Below the pieces are notes generated by a model. It made no database searches. It was not told the DNA's origin and worked only from the letters and a program-made list of their open reading frames with translations. Positions 48,472 to 56,494 of a stretch of DNA of 64,000 nucleotides are shown piece by piece; position 1 is the first letter of the stretch; every line of letters starts with the position of its first letter. Location: positions 28,156 to 92,155 of the IMG/VR virus record IMGVR_UViG_3300011113_000287; one strand, written 5' to 3'. This DNA comes from a virus. A program made the translations under genes and the position numbers.

Positions 48472-48639
48472 TTAGCCTCCAGTGGAATTTCTCCAACGAG
48501 CCATACGAAACCAGTATGCTCGTTGACGAATTGTCATGGACTTCAGGTCGTTAAGACCAAAACCCCTATACGTAGAGGCAATCGCTTCGTACTCCCAGTA
48601 TATTCTGACCAGATTAGCCAAATAGAAGTGAGACCCAAT
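48472..48639 (-). CDS. Tail assembly chaperone frameshift extension
   Basis: A +1-frame reading open from 48639 to the stop at 48472-48474, covering the gap between chaperone and tape measure. The peptide is Trp/Tyr/Arg-rich (YLANLVRIYWEYEAIASTYR then GFGLNDLKSMTIRQRAYWFR), as in second products of tail assembly chaperones, and it ends exactly at the tape measure ribosome site. It has no ATG or GTG near its start and no ribosome site. The upstream gene ends at 48614 in another frame, so ribosomes probably shift +1 (or -2) between 48639 and 48617. Confidence 0.6.
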   Translation of the reverse strand: MGSHFYLANLVRIYWEYEAIASTYRGFGLNDLKSMTIRQRAYWFRMARWRNSTGG

Positions 48640-49411
48640 CTAGTGCTAATACAATCTTAGCATTACAGTGGGCGCATTGGGTTTCCACCTCTTCCATGCG
48701 AGGCCCTGGCTGCGCTGAGAAGAGGGTCTTGATGACCTTATTACGGTCAGCCAATGACAACCCCCTTGCCCACGCCTCTTTTTCAGCAGTGGTTTTACCG
48801 TCTAGTAACACGCATCGGGCAAGCATGAGCGTGTTTTGTTCTGCCGTGGTCTTCCCACGTTTGCTGACAAACTGGCTGTCTCCGCCAGTAGGGTAGCGCA
48901 ATTGAACGGCTGACTTGTTCTTAAGTTTAACCTCTAATGGCTTATGAAGGTCATGCTTGGGGTCTTCCATTTTAAAATCAGTTTCAAGGTCCATTGTTAC
49001 GTCGTTACTTTCCTCACACTCACGACAAGTGACCTGAAACTCCCTGTAACGACCATACGTTGCTTTGAGCACGCCCAGAAACAACAAATCACGGTCACCC
49101 GTAATCAAATCATCTACGAGTTCCGCACGCCCATTGATTTCAACATTCCCAATGCTGACAACACCACGCTTCAACAATTGTGTCATGTATTCCGAATATG
49201 TGACGTTTTTCTGAACGTCATATGCCGCCAATGCTTCTTCATCCGTTCCATTCAGTTCACGAACGGTGGCAGAAGTAAACCACTGAGAGGAGGCGGGGTC
49301 GTACAAACCACGCAACAAGTCAACTTTTAGGCTTGTTGGAAGGTCAATTTTTGGTGCAGGGTCCTGCAAGGCGTCGTTGACGGCTTCGGCAGAAGATGCC
49401 AAATCACTCAT
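48614..49411 (-). CDS. Tail assembly chaperone candidate with zinc-ribbon cysteines
   Basis: 265 residues between the tube and the tape measure, the standard position for the chaperone. CRECEESNDVTMDLE and QCAHCNAKIVLALDW give two CxxC pairs, which suggests a zinc ribbon similar to T4-type baseplate hub assembly proteins. It begins MSDLASSAEAVNDALQDPA with the leader GGAGCACAATATG. The frame ends at 48614 while an open +1 frame continues to 48472, consistent with a programmed frameshift that makes a longer second form. Confidence 0.7.
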   Translation of the reverse strand: MSDLASSAEAVNDALQDPAPKIDLPTSLKVDLLRGLYDPASSQWFTSATVRELNGTDEEALAAYDVQKNVTYSEYMTQLLKRGVVSIGNVEINGRAELVDDLITGDRDLLFLGVLKATYGRYREFQVTCRECEESNDVTMDLETDFKMEDPKHDLHKPLEVKLKNKSAVQLRYPTGGDSQFVSKRGKTTAEQNTLMLARCVLLDGKTTAEKEAWARGLSLADRNKVIKTLFSAQPGPRMEEVETQCAHCNAKIVLALDWVSLLFG

Positions 49412-49451
49412 ATTGTGCTCCTTGTAATAACGTTGTTGTTAGACGGTTAGT

Positions 49452-50093
49452 TTAGCGAATGGTTCCGATGTTGTTGATATCTGCTTCCGTGAAGGCGACG
49501 TAGAAGCCCTCATGGTGAACGGTCATCTGTTGAATCAAAATGCCGTTGTCGCCAGCGTTGAGACCGTTCATCGCAAAGACACCAGGCCAGCAATTGAAGA
49601 GTCGGAACGCAAGTTGAACACGACCAGGCTTGGTATCACCATTGGGCAAATCCGTTGCCTGATACGAGCCACCGATTCCGTCATTGCGAGTGTACGGGTG
49701 GTCAAAGACTCGCACAACAATGTCGCAACGATAGTCGTTTGCACCACTCTGTTGCAACAATCCAGTGCTTCCAGTAGCCGTGCTACCTTGCTGCCACGAG
49801 TGGATGAACGTCTGCCACTTCCACATTTGGTCCTGTCGGGCAAACACACCACGACTAAACGAAACGGGCGGGAAGTCAGACTGACCCACCATCTTGTGTG
49901 GGTGCGTATTCATTCCACCCTCACGGTAAGCAATGAGTTCGTTGGTAACGCTGAGACCCGACATTTCGGCAAAGCCCAAACCGTCAAGACCAACGCCAGT
50001 TGAACCAGTGTGTCCCGAAAGGTTTGGTCCACCTACAATCTGAACTTGGAATTTAAAGTTACGAAGCGGGTCTGTGCGCTGTGAAATAGGCAT
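49452..50093 (-). CDS. Contractile tail tube protein (gp19-like)
   Basis: 213 residues: ISQRTDPLRNFKFQVQIVGG at the start is the tube N terminus; GFAEMSGLSVTNELIAYREG with the MSGLS motif and the C-terminal DNGILIQQMTVHHEGFYVAF are characteristic of the T4 gp19/gpFII type. It polymerises inside the sheath. It is encoded right after the sheath with AGGAGTAAT as ribosome site. Confidence 0.92.
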   Translation of the reverse strand: MPISQRTDPLRNFKFQVQIVGGPNLSGHTGSTGVGLDGLGFAEMSGLSVTNELIAYREGGMNTHPHKMVGQSDFPPVSFSRGVFARQDQMWKWQTFIHSWQQGSTATGSTGLLQQSGANDYRCDIVVRVFDHPYTRNDGIGGSYQATDLPNGDTKPGRVQLAFRLFNCWPGVFAMNGLNAGDNGILIQQMTVHHEGFYVAFTEADINNIGTIR

Positions 50094-50102
50094 GATTACT
50101 CC

Positions 50103-51590
50103 TTAGAGGTTTTCCGTGAGGGAAGAGCCGCCAGTAAACTGGCTGACTTCAATGACAATGAATTCGGCGGGAGTTTGCAGTGCAACCCCGACCTCAACAT
50201 GGACTTCCCCGTTTTCAATCGTGTTTGACGTGTTGTTCGTTGAATCACACAAGACGTAGAACGCCTCGTTTGCGGTGCGACCCTTGAGTCCACCAGCCGC
50301 CCAGAATTCAGCAAGGAACTTGGACAGACGGACTTGAATGGTCGTCCACAAACGGTCATTGTTTGGTTCAAAAACCGCAAACTCCGTCAAACGCCTTGAC
50401 TCTGCCTTAATGTAGTTAAGACTGCGACGTGTTGGAACAAACTTAGTGATATCGGTCTTCTTCAAAGTACGAGCACCATTGACGATTACACCAGCACCAG
50501 GAACGGTTTTCAACGTGTTGACGTGTGCATCGTAAAGGGTTCCTTGCTCCGCTTCCGTAAACGAGGTCACAAGACCAAAGGCTCCACGAATGTCGTAGGC
50601 GTAACCAGCGGGTGCCTTGGCAACCGTGCGCTCAGCCTCAACACGTGAGTACAGCCCCAAGAGTGCACCACCAGGAGCGGTGTCACGGATGGCTGCCGCA
50701 CCAGTCTTTGATGGGTCTACCATCTTCAACTTTGGATAGTACACAGCGCCGTAAGAAGACGCACTGTATGCGCTAGTTGCGGAAACAGCGTCAGCGCCGT
50801 TTGTGACCGAAGCAGGGTCAATGACCACAAACACATCACCACGAGTTTCCGCATAAGTAAGAGCGTTGTTCACCACGGCAGCCGTCGTCATATTAACAAG
50901 GTTGATAACTAGTTCTTCGTTAACTGCGTCAAAGCGGCTAACTGCGTCATTCCAGTCATTGTTGACAACGCCAGTACCATTGGAACCAGAAGCCAACGAC
51001 GAGTTTGACACAGCCGTGACCGTAAACGCCGAAGTGTACGTCGCTACGTTAGAAACACGGATGTAAGTTGAATAAGTATTCACAACCGTCGTGAGATAAC
51101 GATTTGACGATGGGTCAAGACTGACCTCACCCCAACGCTCAACTTCGGCACCGCTCAACTTTACAATCAAATTAAAAGTCGGCTCATTACCAGTAACAAG
51201 GCCAGCAGTAGTGGTAACCGTAAGACTATTGCCCCATGTGCCAGGGTTTTCAGCAGTGACTACAAAGACCGTAGTAGAACCACCTCCATTGACAGTTCCA
51301 GCAACGTTTACTGAAGCGGCAGCAGCGTGTGACGAGTCATACACACGAGAAACAAACGCACTGCGACCACCGTTTGCAAAATAGTGATAAACGGCGTACG
51401 GCAAATCATAAGCAGTGTCAATATCTCCGTACAGTGCCTTGTACGCAGTCCACGAGTTCACTCGTGTTGGGATAACTGGGCCACGGGAAGTCGTGCCGAC
51501 AAAACCAGCAGAAACCGTTGCCGCACCAGCGGTGGACGTGGTAGCAAAAGCGCCTTCTGTGACGTAAACGCCAGGTCGTGAATAAGCCAT
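50103..51590 (-). CDS. Tail sheath protein
   Basis: 495 residues with the classical N terminus AYSRPGVYVTEGAF and the C-terminal sheath region (KFLAEFWAAGGLKGRTANEA; VEVGVALQTPAEFIVIEVSQ). This is the contractile protein that drives the tube into the cell, so the virion is of myovirus type. The start follows AGGAGTAAT at eight bases. Like other tail genes, it shows no extra domain beyond the core. Confidence 0.95.
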   Translation of the reverse strand: MAYSRPGVYVTEGAFATTSTAGAATVSAGFVGTTSRGPVIPTRVNSWTAYKALYGDIDTAYDLPYAVYHYFANGGRSAFVSRVYDSSHAAAASVNVAGTVNGGGSTTVFVVTAENPGTWGNSLTVTTTAGLVTGNEPTFNLIVKLSGAEVERWGEVSLDPSSNRYLTTVVNTYSTYIRVSNVATYTSAFTVTAVSNSSLASGSNGTGVVNNDWNDAVSRFDAVNEELVINLVNMTTAAVVNNALTYAETRGDVFVVIDPASVTNGADAVSATSAYSASSYGAVYYPKLKMVDPSKTGAAAIRDTAPGGALLGLYSRVEAERTVAKAPAGYAYDIRGAFGLVTSFTEAEQGTLYDAHVNTLKTVPGAGVIVNGARTLKKTDITKFVPTRRSLNYIKAESRRLTEFAVFEPNNDRLWTTIQVRLSKFLAEFWAAGGLKGRTANEAFYVLCDSTNNTSNTIENGEVHVEVGVALQTPAEFIVIEVSQFTGGSSLTENL

Positions 51591-51668
51591 TGTGAATTAC
51601 TCCTTAGAAAAAGTATACCTTAAATAACGGGACTTTACACGTAGTAGTGAATGTAGTATTCATAGAAG

Positions 51669-52397
51669 TTAATCAGAAAACGCTTCTGAAGAACCCTCAG
51701 CCATGTTGTAAACGCTTCCGTTGACGCTGTTGATTCGTTCAACATTGCCAACAATTTCCTCCACCGCATGACGACCAACAATGCGAGATGATGGAATCTC
51801 TGCGGTCATTTGTACGGTGTAAACCTTACGAAAAATACGCTTGCGATAGCCTGCTTCTGGGTCAAGAAGGTCAGCCGTTGTCCAGTCCAGCAGGTCAAGA
51901 CGTCGGATGGTGTTGTCTGCGCCAATGTCAATAAAACCACGACGCCATGGAAATACTTCAGTGAGCATCTTTGCCGTCAACTGACGGTCATGCAATGCTG
52001 TTCGGGTAAACGTTGAAACCTGGTACAACAAATCAACGGGAACATGTTCGTTTGCCTCCAGATACCCATAATTATTTTTACCAGTTTTAAAACTAAAATC
52101 ACTAGAAACGCTAGGCCAATAATCCATTCGGTTAGACGAATTGGCTGGAATAGCGGGAACATTCCCTGCCCCAGTTCTAAAAAAGATGTCCGATTCAGAA
52201 TGTTGGCGGTTTCTGGCATGAATAATGTCAATATGCTCAATAGTGATAAACGGATAGGAACGCTCGGTTTCACCTTCTGGATAACGGAAAAAGACTTCAA
52301 CAGGACGGGCATTATTGCGGTCATCCGTAACCGTCAAATTACCAAGAATACCTTTTACGGCTTCATCTTCGGCAAGGAGGAACCCTACACGGCTCAT
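51669..52397 (-). CDS. Tail terminator or neck protein candidate
   Basis: 242 residues, predicted mixed alpha/beta with Tyr/Phe-rich strands (NARPVEVFFRYPEGETERSY; FPWRRGFIDIGADNTIRR). It lies between the connector genes and the sheath, where tail terminator and completion proteins are normally found. No family was recognised outright. It overlaps the previous gene by four bases. The 78-base gap to the sheath gene has a possible -10 box (TATACT near 51614) and a 19-codon open frame but no clear feature. Confidence 0.62.
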   Translation of the reverse strand: MSRVGFLLAEDEAVKGILGNLTVTDDRNNARPVEVFFRYPEGETERSYPFITIEHIDIIHARNRQHSESDIFFRTGAGNVPAIPANSSNRMDYWPSVSSDFSFKTGKNNYGYLEANEHVPVDLLYQVSTFTRTALHDRQLTAKMLTEVFPWRRGFIDIGADNTIRRLDLLDWTTADLLDPEAGYRKRIFRKVYTVQMTAEIPSSRIVGRHAVEEIVGNVERINSVNGSVYNMAEGSSEAFSD

Positions 52398-52822
52398 CGG
52401 TACTTTTCTTTCAACTTGGCATGAACCTTATTGGCAATACGGTCACCCAGTTCTTTTTGATTACTAATGGCATGAGACCGCAACAAAGGTTGTGGGGCGT
52501 TCTGTTTAGGTACTCCGTACTCCAAATCAGTTGCGACTCTGGCATTTGTTGTACGTTGGTCCATAACGCCAAATTCAAAATTACCCGTTTTTTCGTTGTA
52601 ACGGGATTCAAGGTCAGCCGAAACCCTCGCCCATGCAGTGCTGGACTCTTTTGCTTTTTTACGAAGTTCTTTTGTTTCTTCTTGAGCAACTTCTTTGATA
52701 GATTTAGCCAACGCTTTTGCGTATTCCTTAGACAAGAATTCTGCGTACTTTACAATTTCTAAAGTGCCTGATAAGAACGACGGTCTAGAAGAACGGGCAG
52801 ACGGCATTGATTCAGTGCTCAT
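52394..52822 (-). CDS. Head-tail connector candidate (HK97 gp10-like)
   Basis: 142 residues with a helical N-terminal half (KYAEFLSKEYAKALAKSIKE; TKELRKKAKESS) and a C-terminal GVPKQNAPQPLLRSHAISNQ with KVHAKLKEKYR. The pattern of helix followed by PLLRSA-type loop is seen in HK97 gp10-like/virion morphogenesis proteins of the neck. The start is backed by GGAG. It precedes the 51.7 kb gene with a four-base overlap. Confidence 0.65.
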   Translation of the reverse strand: MSTESMPSARSSRPSFLSGTLEIVKYAEFLSKEYAKALAKSIKEVAQEETKELRKKAKESSTAWARVSADLESRYNEKTGNFEFGVMDQRTTNARVATDLEYGVPKQNAPQPLLRSHAISNQKELGDRIANKVHAKLKEKYR

Positions 52823-52852
52823 AGCACTCCGATTCTTCTAGGCAGTTGTACC

Positions 52853-52870
52853 CTTTGACGCTCGTCAAAG
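52853..52870. other. Perfect 18-bp inverted repeat in a connector-gene gap
   Basis: CTTTGACG (52853-52860) and CGTCAAAG (52863-52870) form eight-base arms with a two-base loop in the gap between the 52.9 kb and 52.4 kb genes. No T-tract follows on the minus strand, so it is not a standard terminator. It could be an RNA-processing site, an operator or a weak stem that paces transcription. Confidence 0.45.
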
Positions 52871-52884
52871 TTAAACCAATTTTA

Positions 52885-53424
52885 TCAGATAGTGGGAAGC
52901 GAAGAAGGCCAAGGAAGAGACGAGACACCGCTAAACGTGGTTGTAGGGTCAAACGGGTATTCCTGATTCATGTATATTTCCAAGCCTTCAACAACGATAA
53001 TAATGTCGTCTCGTGCCCTGCCTCGTACTTTGTACGACGTTACAGTGAAGTACCTACCGTCATAAATAAACAGGTCGTTTAGATGCTGTTTGTATTCAAA
53101 CGGGTCGGTTATCCCAGCCCTGCGAAACTCATCAATAGATGCCACAAAATTAACAACTTCTACGGGCTGGCGACCTTCAGGAATAGAGCGTTTTTGGTCT
53201 TCAGTTTCGGTAATCATTAAGACAGGAACGACCACCCCGTTTTTGTATTTACGACCACCCGTTCCAGAAATACCCTCGTCGTACACATGGTCGTAATAGG
53301 AACCGCTTGCGCTTGCCGCCGCCCCAAACGGTAGAAACTCGTACCAGACTACGTGTTCACCAGCATGTCGGCTGTATTCCCTGTAATGCTTGCGAATCAA
53401 GTCCAGTTCAACACGGGTATCCAT
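52885..53424 (-). CDS. Head-closure/connector-like protein, 179 aa
   Basis: The sequence has ELDLIRKHYREYSRHAGEHV and a Gly/Ser-rich loop (YYDHVYDEGISGTGGRKYKN), then GRYFTVTSYKVRGRARDDII with VVEGLEIY at the end. The profile is that of small connector and head-closure proteins but I cannot assign a family. It overlaps the previous gene by one base (TAATG). Confidence 0.65.
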   Translation of the reverse strand: MDTRVELDLIRKHYREYSRHAGEHVVWYEFLPFGAAASASGSYYDHVYDEGISGTGGRKYKNGVVVPVLMITETEDQKRSIPEGRQPVEVVNFVASIDEFRRAGITDPFEYKQHLNDLFIYDGRYFTVTSYKVRGRARDDIIIVVEGLEIYMNQEYPFDPTTTFSGVSSLPWPSSLPTI

Positions 53425-54233
53425 TAAAAGAATCCAGTGTTGTAAAGACTGCCTGGTGGTGTTGTATCAACAAACACGTCCTCACGCAATTCGTCCTCTT
53501 GGTTAGCAATGTCAATTGTGCCCCTATCTCGTTCTGGGAACACTCGCTTAATCGGACCATAATCACCAATTTCACGGGCAACGTAAATCGGCACGTAGCG
53601 GTTGGTGGTGCGAGACACACGGCTTAGCGTCATTACTTCAATGCGGTTTACGCCAATGTTCAACGCCTTGGCCTGATTCTCGTACTCTTTTTGCCAATAC
53701 TCAAGAAGGCTCTGCACCATTCTGTATCGCTGGCTTCCAGGAATATGAACCGACTCAGAAGTCATCACGTCAATATCACGGCTGTACTCTCCCAATAAAG
53801 CCCACAAGGATTTGACAACTGTCGCTAATCCAATCGTATTGATAACGATGTCTGACATGTTCTCAAGCGGAACTGACAAATTATAAACGTGCTCTTCAAT
53901 GGCATGGTGTGCGTAGTAAGCCATGTCGTCTGGAGAAACCCATTCGTAATAGTAACCTTCAACCATCAAACGACTGTTGGGGGCAGGGGTTGCTCCCAAA
54001 CGCACAATACCGTTTCTGGAATCAAGAGAGAACGCCGACGCTGCCAATTCGTTTGCGGCATTTGAAGTGTATACGGCGATGTACAAACTGTCTTTATCAA
54101 TGTTTGGATGACCCAGTTCGTAAGTCCTGGAAACGTTATCAAACGCAACCTGAAAAAACCGTGGAAAGTCACGGAGATACGAACGTGCAATTTCTGTAAC
54201 CTTGTTTGTAATTGCTTGGTCAAAATGTGCCAT
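53424..54233 (-). CDS. Head-tail adaptor-like protein, 269 aa
   Basis: Helical N terminus (HFDQAITNKVTEIARSYLRD), then VSRTYELGHPNIDKDSLYIA and a helix-rich C-terminal half (MVQSLLEYWQKEYENQAKAL). By position between the capsid and sheath genes it is probably an adaptor at the portal or neck. No convincing family match was found. The start has only a weak ribosome site. Confidence 0.65.
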   Translation of the reverse strand: MAHFDQAITNKVTEIARSYLRDFPRFFQVAFDNVSRTYELGHPNIDKDSLYIAVYTSNAANELAASAFSLDSRNGIVRLGATPAPNSRLMVEGYYYEWVSPDDMAYYAHHAIEEHVYNLSVPLENMSDIVINTIGLATVVKSLWALLGEYSRDIDVMTSESVHIPGSQRYRMVQSLLEYWQKEYENQAKALNIGVNRIEVMTLSRVSRTTNRYVPIYVAREIGDYGPIKRVFPERDRGTIDIANQEDELREDVFVDTTPPGSLYNTGFF

Positions 54234-54236
54234 AAA

Positions 54237-54392
54237 CTATTCGTCCGATGAGTCTGGGCCAGGAAGCGTGTCTTCTTCTGGCGAATTGATAGAGGGTTGC
54301 GTCTCACGATGACGACGAACGGTTGTTCTCTTAATTGCTAAGATGTCTTCAACCGTTCCAGCAGGACGTGGAATTGGGCGTTCTAAAGACAT
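54237..54392 (-). CDS. Small protein in the virion block, 51 aa
   Basis: A short gene between two larger virion genes: starts MSLERPIPRPAGTVEDILAI and ends in an acidic tail (PEEDTLPGPDSSDE). The 51 codons fill the gap almost fully, with a basic middle (KRTTVRRHRETQ). The start lacks a clear Shine-Dalgarno sequence, so the evidence is mostly spacing and composition. Confidence 0.55.
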   Translation of the reverse strand: MSLERPIPRPAGTVEDILAIKRTTVRRHRETQPSINSPEEDTLPGPDSSDE

Positions 54393-54397
54393 AGTTT

Positions 54398-55012
54398 TTA
54401 ACTGAATACCTGTCCACCAATTACAATGCCAGCGTCCCCACCGTCAATAGTAGTAACAATGGTTGCGTTTACCCAAGCGGTTCCATTCCATTGAAGAACT
54501 TGATTTGTAGAAGGAGACGGTGCGGTTACGTCAGACAAACTATCAAGGGTTGTAGGAACTGGGACATTAGAAAGAACAAAAGCACGTTTATCAATAATGT
54601 CATTGGCAACAATTGATTCATTTGTTCGGCGCAAAATAGCCGCTAAAACCACGTCCGTGCTTGGGAGGGCAGGAAACACTGGATTGGTGGTGCTGGCAAC
54701 GCCAGTGATGGTTTGAATAGTCACTGCGCTGCTTGCATAGCGTGCTACCACTAAGTCAAACCTATTTCCAGACGAAGGAGCAGCGGATAGGGCGTAAGCG
54801 CCGTTGGCAGAAAGTGAGTAGTCAGTGCCCTCATAGGCAATAGTGCCCGAAGCAACGGCAACGGTATTGCCAGAAACTGCGGTTACGGCAGCGTTAGAAA
54901 CAACGCCTTTTCTACGGTTGCCTAGGATTTCAAAATCTACACGGTCTGGCTCTGACTGGTCTAGTGTTGATTTGTCAGTATCAGGGGCATTGGGAATTGT
55001 AAACCCTGGCAT
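54398..55012 (-). CDS. Beta-rich virion protein (decoration- or fibre-like), 204 aa
   Basis: The body alternates short strands and Ala/Ser/Thr-rich turns (VTAVSGNTVAVASGTIAYEG; NRFDLVVARYASSAVTIQTI), ending in LDSLSDVTAPSPSTNQVLQW and a Gly-rich C terminus. The late segment resembles repeated blocks in phage fibre and decoration proteins. It is encoded between capsid and connector genes, so it is probably a head fibre or decoration protein; that is inferred. Confidence 0.65.
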   Translation of the reverse strand: MPGFTIPNAPDTDKSTLDQSEPDRVDFEILGNRRKGVVSNAAVTAVSGNTVAVASGTIAYEGTDYSLSANGAYALSAAPSSGNRFDLVVARYASSAVTIQTITGVASTTNPVFPALPSTDVVLAAILRRTNESIVANDIIDKRAFVLSNVPVPTTLDSLSDVTAPSPSTNQVLQWNGTAWVNATIVTTIDGGDAGIVIGGQVFS

Positions 55013-55020
55013 GTTACTCC

Positions 55021-55257
55021 CTACTCAAGAGTGTCGTAAATATTACCATTCTTACGCAGGTAGTTGTACAAATCCTTGGGGATGTTGAATCGTTTTCCGT
55101 CCACAAAATTATACACCGAACCGCCCCAGTACATGGTCCATGTACCTTTGACACGGGCTTGCTTCAAGTTGCTTTCTTCCGTAGGAACGGGCATTGCAAC
55201 TTCAATCTCGGTATCGTCTTCAACGGGTTCCGCAAACTGATTACTTTTCTTAGCCAT
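55021..55257 (-). CDS. Small virion-block protein, 78 aa
   Basis: N-terminal half is acidic and disordered (EPVEDDTEIEVAMPVPTEES) and the C-terminal half is a small basic beta/alpha domain (WTMYWGGSVYNFVDGKRFNI). It follows the capsid terminator and precedes the 54.4 kb gene. It could be a head-decoration or a completion factor. Starts after AGGAGATAATC, a good ribosome site. Confidence 0.68.
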   Translation of the reverse strand: MAKKSNQFAEPVEDDTEIEVAMPVPTEESNLKQARVKGTWTMYWGGSVYNFVDGKRFNIPKDLYNYLRKNGNIYDTLE

Positions 55258-55291
55258 GATTATCTCCTAGTTGTGTTCCGTAAAGTATAGC

Positions 55292-55328
55292 GGGGTCGGT
55301 GGGTGTTTATTACCACCCATCCGACCCC
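55292..55328 (-). terminator. Strong hairpin downstream of the major capsid gene
   Basis: Arms GGGGTCGG-GGGTG and CACCC-CCGACCCC are separated by about seven bases, with one mismatched base and a two-base bulge, and the stem begins 20 bases after the capsid stop. The loop is AT-rich (TTTATTA) and the sequence after it on the minus strand has no T-tract. It may terminate or reduce transcription past the capsid gene, or protect the capsid mRNA 3' end, and so keep capsid levels high. Confidence 0.75.
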
Positions 55329-55347
55329 GACTATTCGGTTGTCGCTA

Positions 55348-56436
55348 TCAGGAAGCCCCGATTGCGCCACCCTTGGTGTTGATGAGCACACGGCTCTCGT
55401 GAGTGATGACTCCAAAGCCCCAGATGGCGTACCACGCCAAACCGTGCTCACGACCAAAGTCAATGACGCCACCGTCACGGAGTTCAACAGGAAGTGCAAT
55501 TGCCTGACCGAAAGCGTTGTCACCAATCATGATGGCACTGTACGAGTCGGCAGTTGGGTCCTGCACACCACCGCTGGACGGGTTCACGTCAACGTAGCCG
55601 TTTGGTCCCCTGAGAACCTGAGTGGTCTCAATGAACACGACGTCGTAGAGGCGACCAATTTCACCCAGCATGAAGTTGCCAGGAGCAGCGTATTTGGTGA
55701 CTTCAATGAACTCAGGCCAGTCACGGAGCGAGCGGCTCTGCGACGGGTGAACGAAGCACACGTAGGTGTCGCCAAGGCGAGGAATGTTCTGACCAGCCAA
55801 AATTTCAACTGCGTCCTTAATGGTCGCAGGCGAGAGGTAGCCAGGAGCATTTGCCGAACCAGCGGCGCTGTACTCGTACGGGGCGATAGAACCACGGGTG
55901 GAACCGTTGGTCAAACGACCAAACACCACGCTTGGCGGAACGGCTGCGCCACCACCAAAGGGGACGCCTGAAGCGTACAGCGTGTTGCGAGCCTGAATGT
56001 CCATGGACTGTGCCATGTGACGACCAAGGAGACGGGAAGCCGACGCCATGACGTCATCAAATGCCGCATTGAGCAGCAACTCGGTGACGGCAACTGCGTT
56101 GCCCTGTTCCTTGACCGTAATTTGAATCTGCGAAGCAGACAAGGCGTTCGGCTCCAAGCGCACACCTTCGGTCAACTCTGCGCCAACAGAAGCGTTGGTG
56201 GAGAGGTTGGTGTAACGCATGAAGTTAACCGTGAGACCAGGCATGACGCCCAATTCGGTCTTCTTAACGGCGAACTGCTCAAAGCGCAGAACGGGCATTG
56301 CCTGGAACAAGATTTCCTTGCTCCAGATTGTCTGGATTGCGGGCGACAGCGTGGAATCAGACGAGTAACCAGTCGTCGTAATTGACGCCAGGTTTGCACC
56401 CGTAATTGAACCACCTGCTGGTGCTGGAAGTGCCAT
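55348..56436 (-). CDS. Major capsid protein (N4gp56-family, HK97 fold)
   Basis: 362 residues. The N-terminal half fits the N4gp56 family: SPAIQTIWSKEILFQAMPVL, RFEQFAVKKTELGVMPGLTV, NFMRYTNLSTNASVGAELTE, GVRLEPN, then IQITVKEQGNAVAVTELLLN. The family is a HK97-fold capsid protein. It is followed by the strong hairpin at 55.3 kb, and a coiled-coil scaffold candidate lies directly upstream. No N-terminal delta domain is obvious, so scaffolding is probably provided by the separate protein. Confidence 0.9.
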   Translation of the reverse strand: MALPAPAGGSITGANLASITTTGYSSDSTLSPAIQTIWSKEILFQAMPVLRFEQFAVKKTELGVMPGLTVNFMRYTNLSTNASVGAELTEGVRLEPNALSASQIQITVKEQGNAVAVTELLLNAAFDDVMASASRLLGRHMAQSMDIQARNTLYASGVPFGGGAAVPPSVVFGRLTNGSTRGSIAPYEYSAAGSANAPGYLSPATIKDAVEILAGQNIPRLGDTYVCFVHPSQSRSLRDWPEFIEVTKYAAPGNFMLGEIGRLYDVVFIETTQVLRGPNGYVDVNPSSGGVQDPTADSYSAIMIGDNAFGQAIALPVELRDGGVIDFGREHGLAWYAIWGFGVITHESRVLINTKGGAIGAS

Positions 56437-56494
56437 TGGGAATATCCTCCGTGGATAGTTGTTGTTTGTTAGTTGTTTGTTCTAAACGGTTTCG

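Noticed and set aside
51591-51668. 19-codon frame before the sheath gene (MNTTFTTTCKVPLFKVYFF)
   Set aside because: It lacks a ribosome site and its composition is not convincing; the region more likely holds a weak promoter (TATACT near 51614) and the sheath leader.
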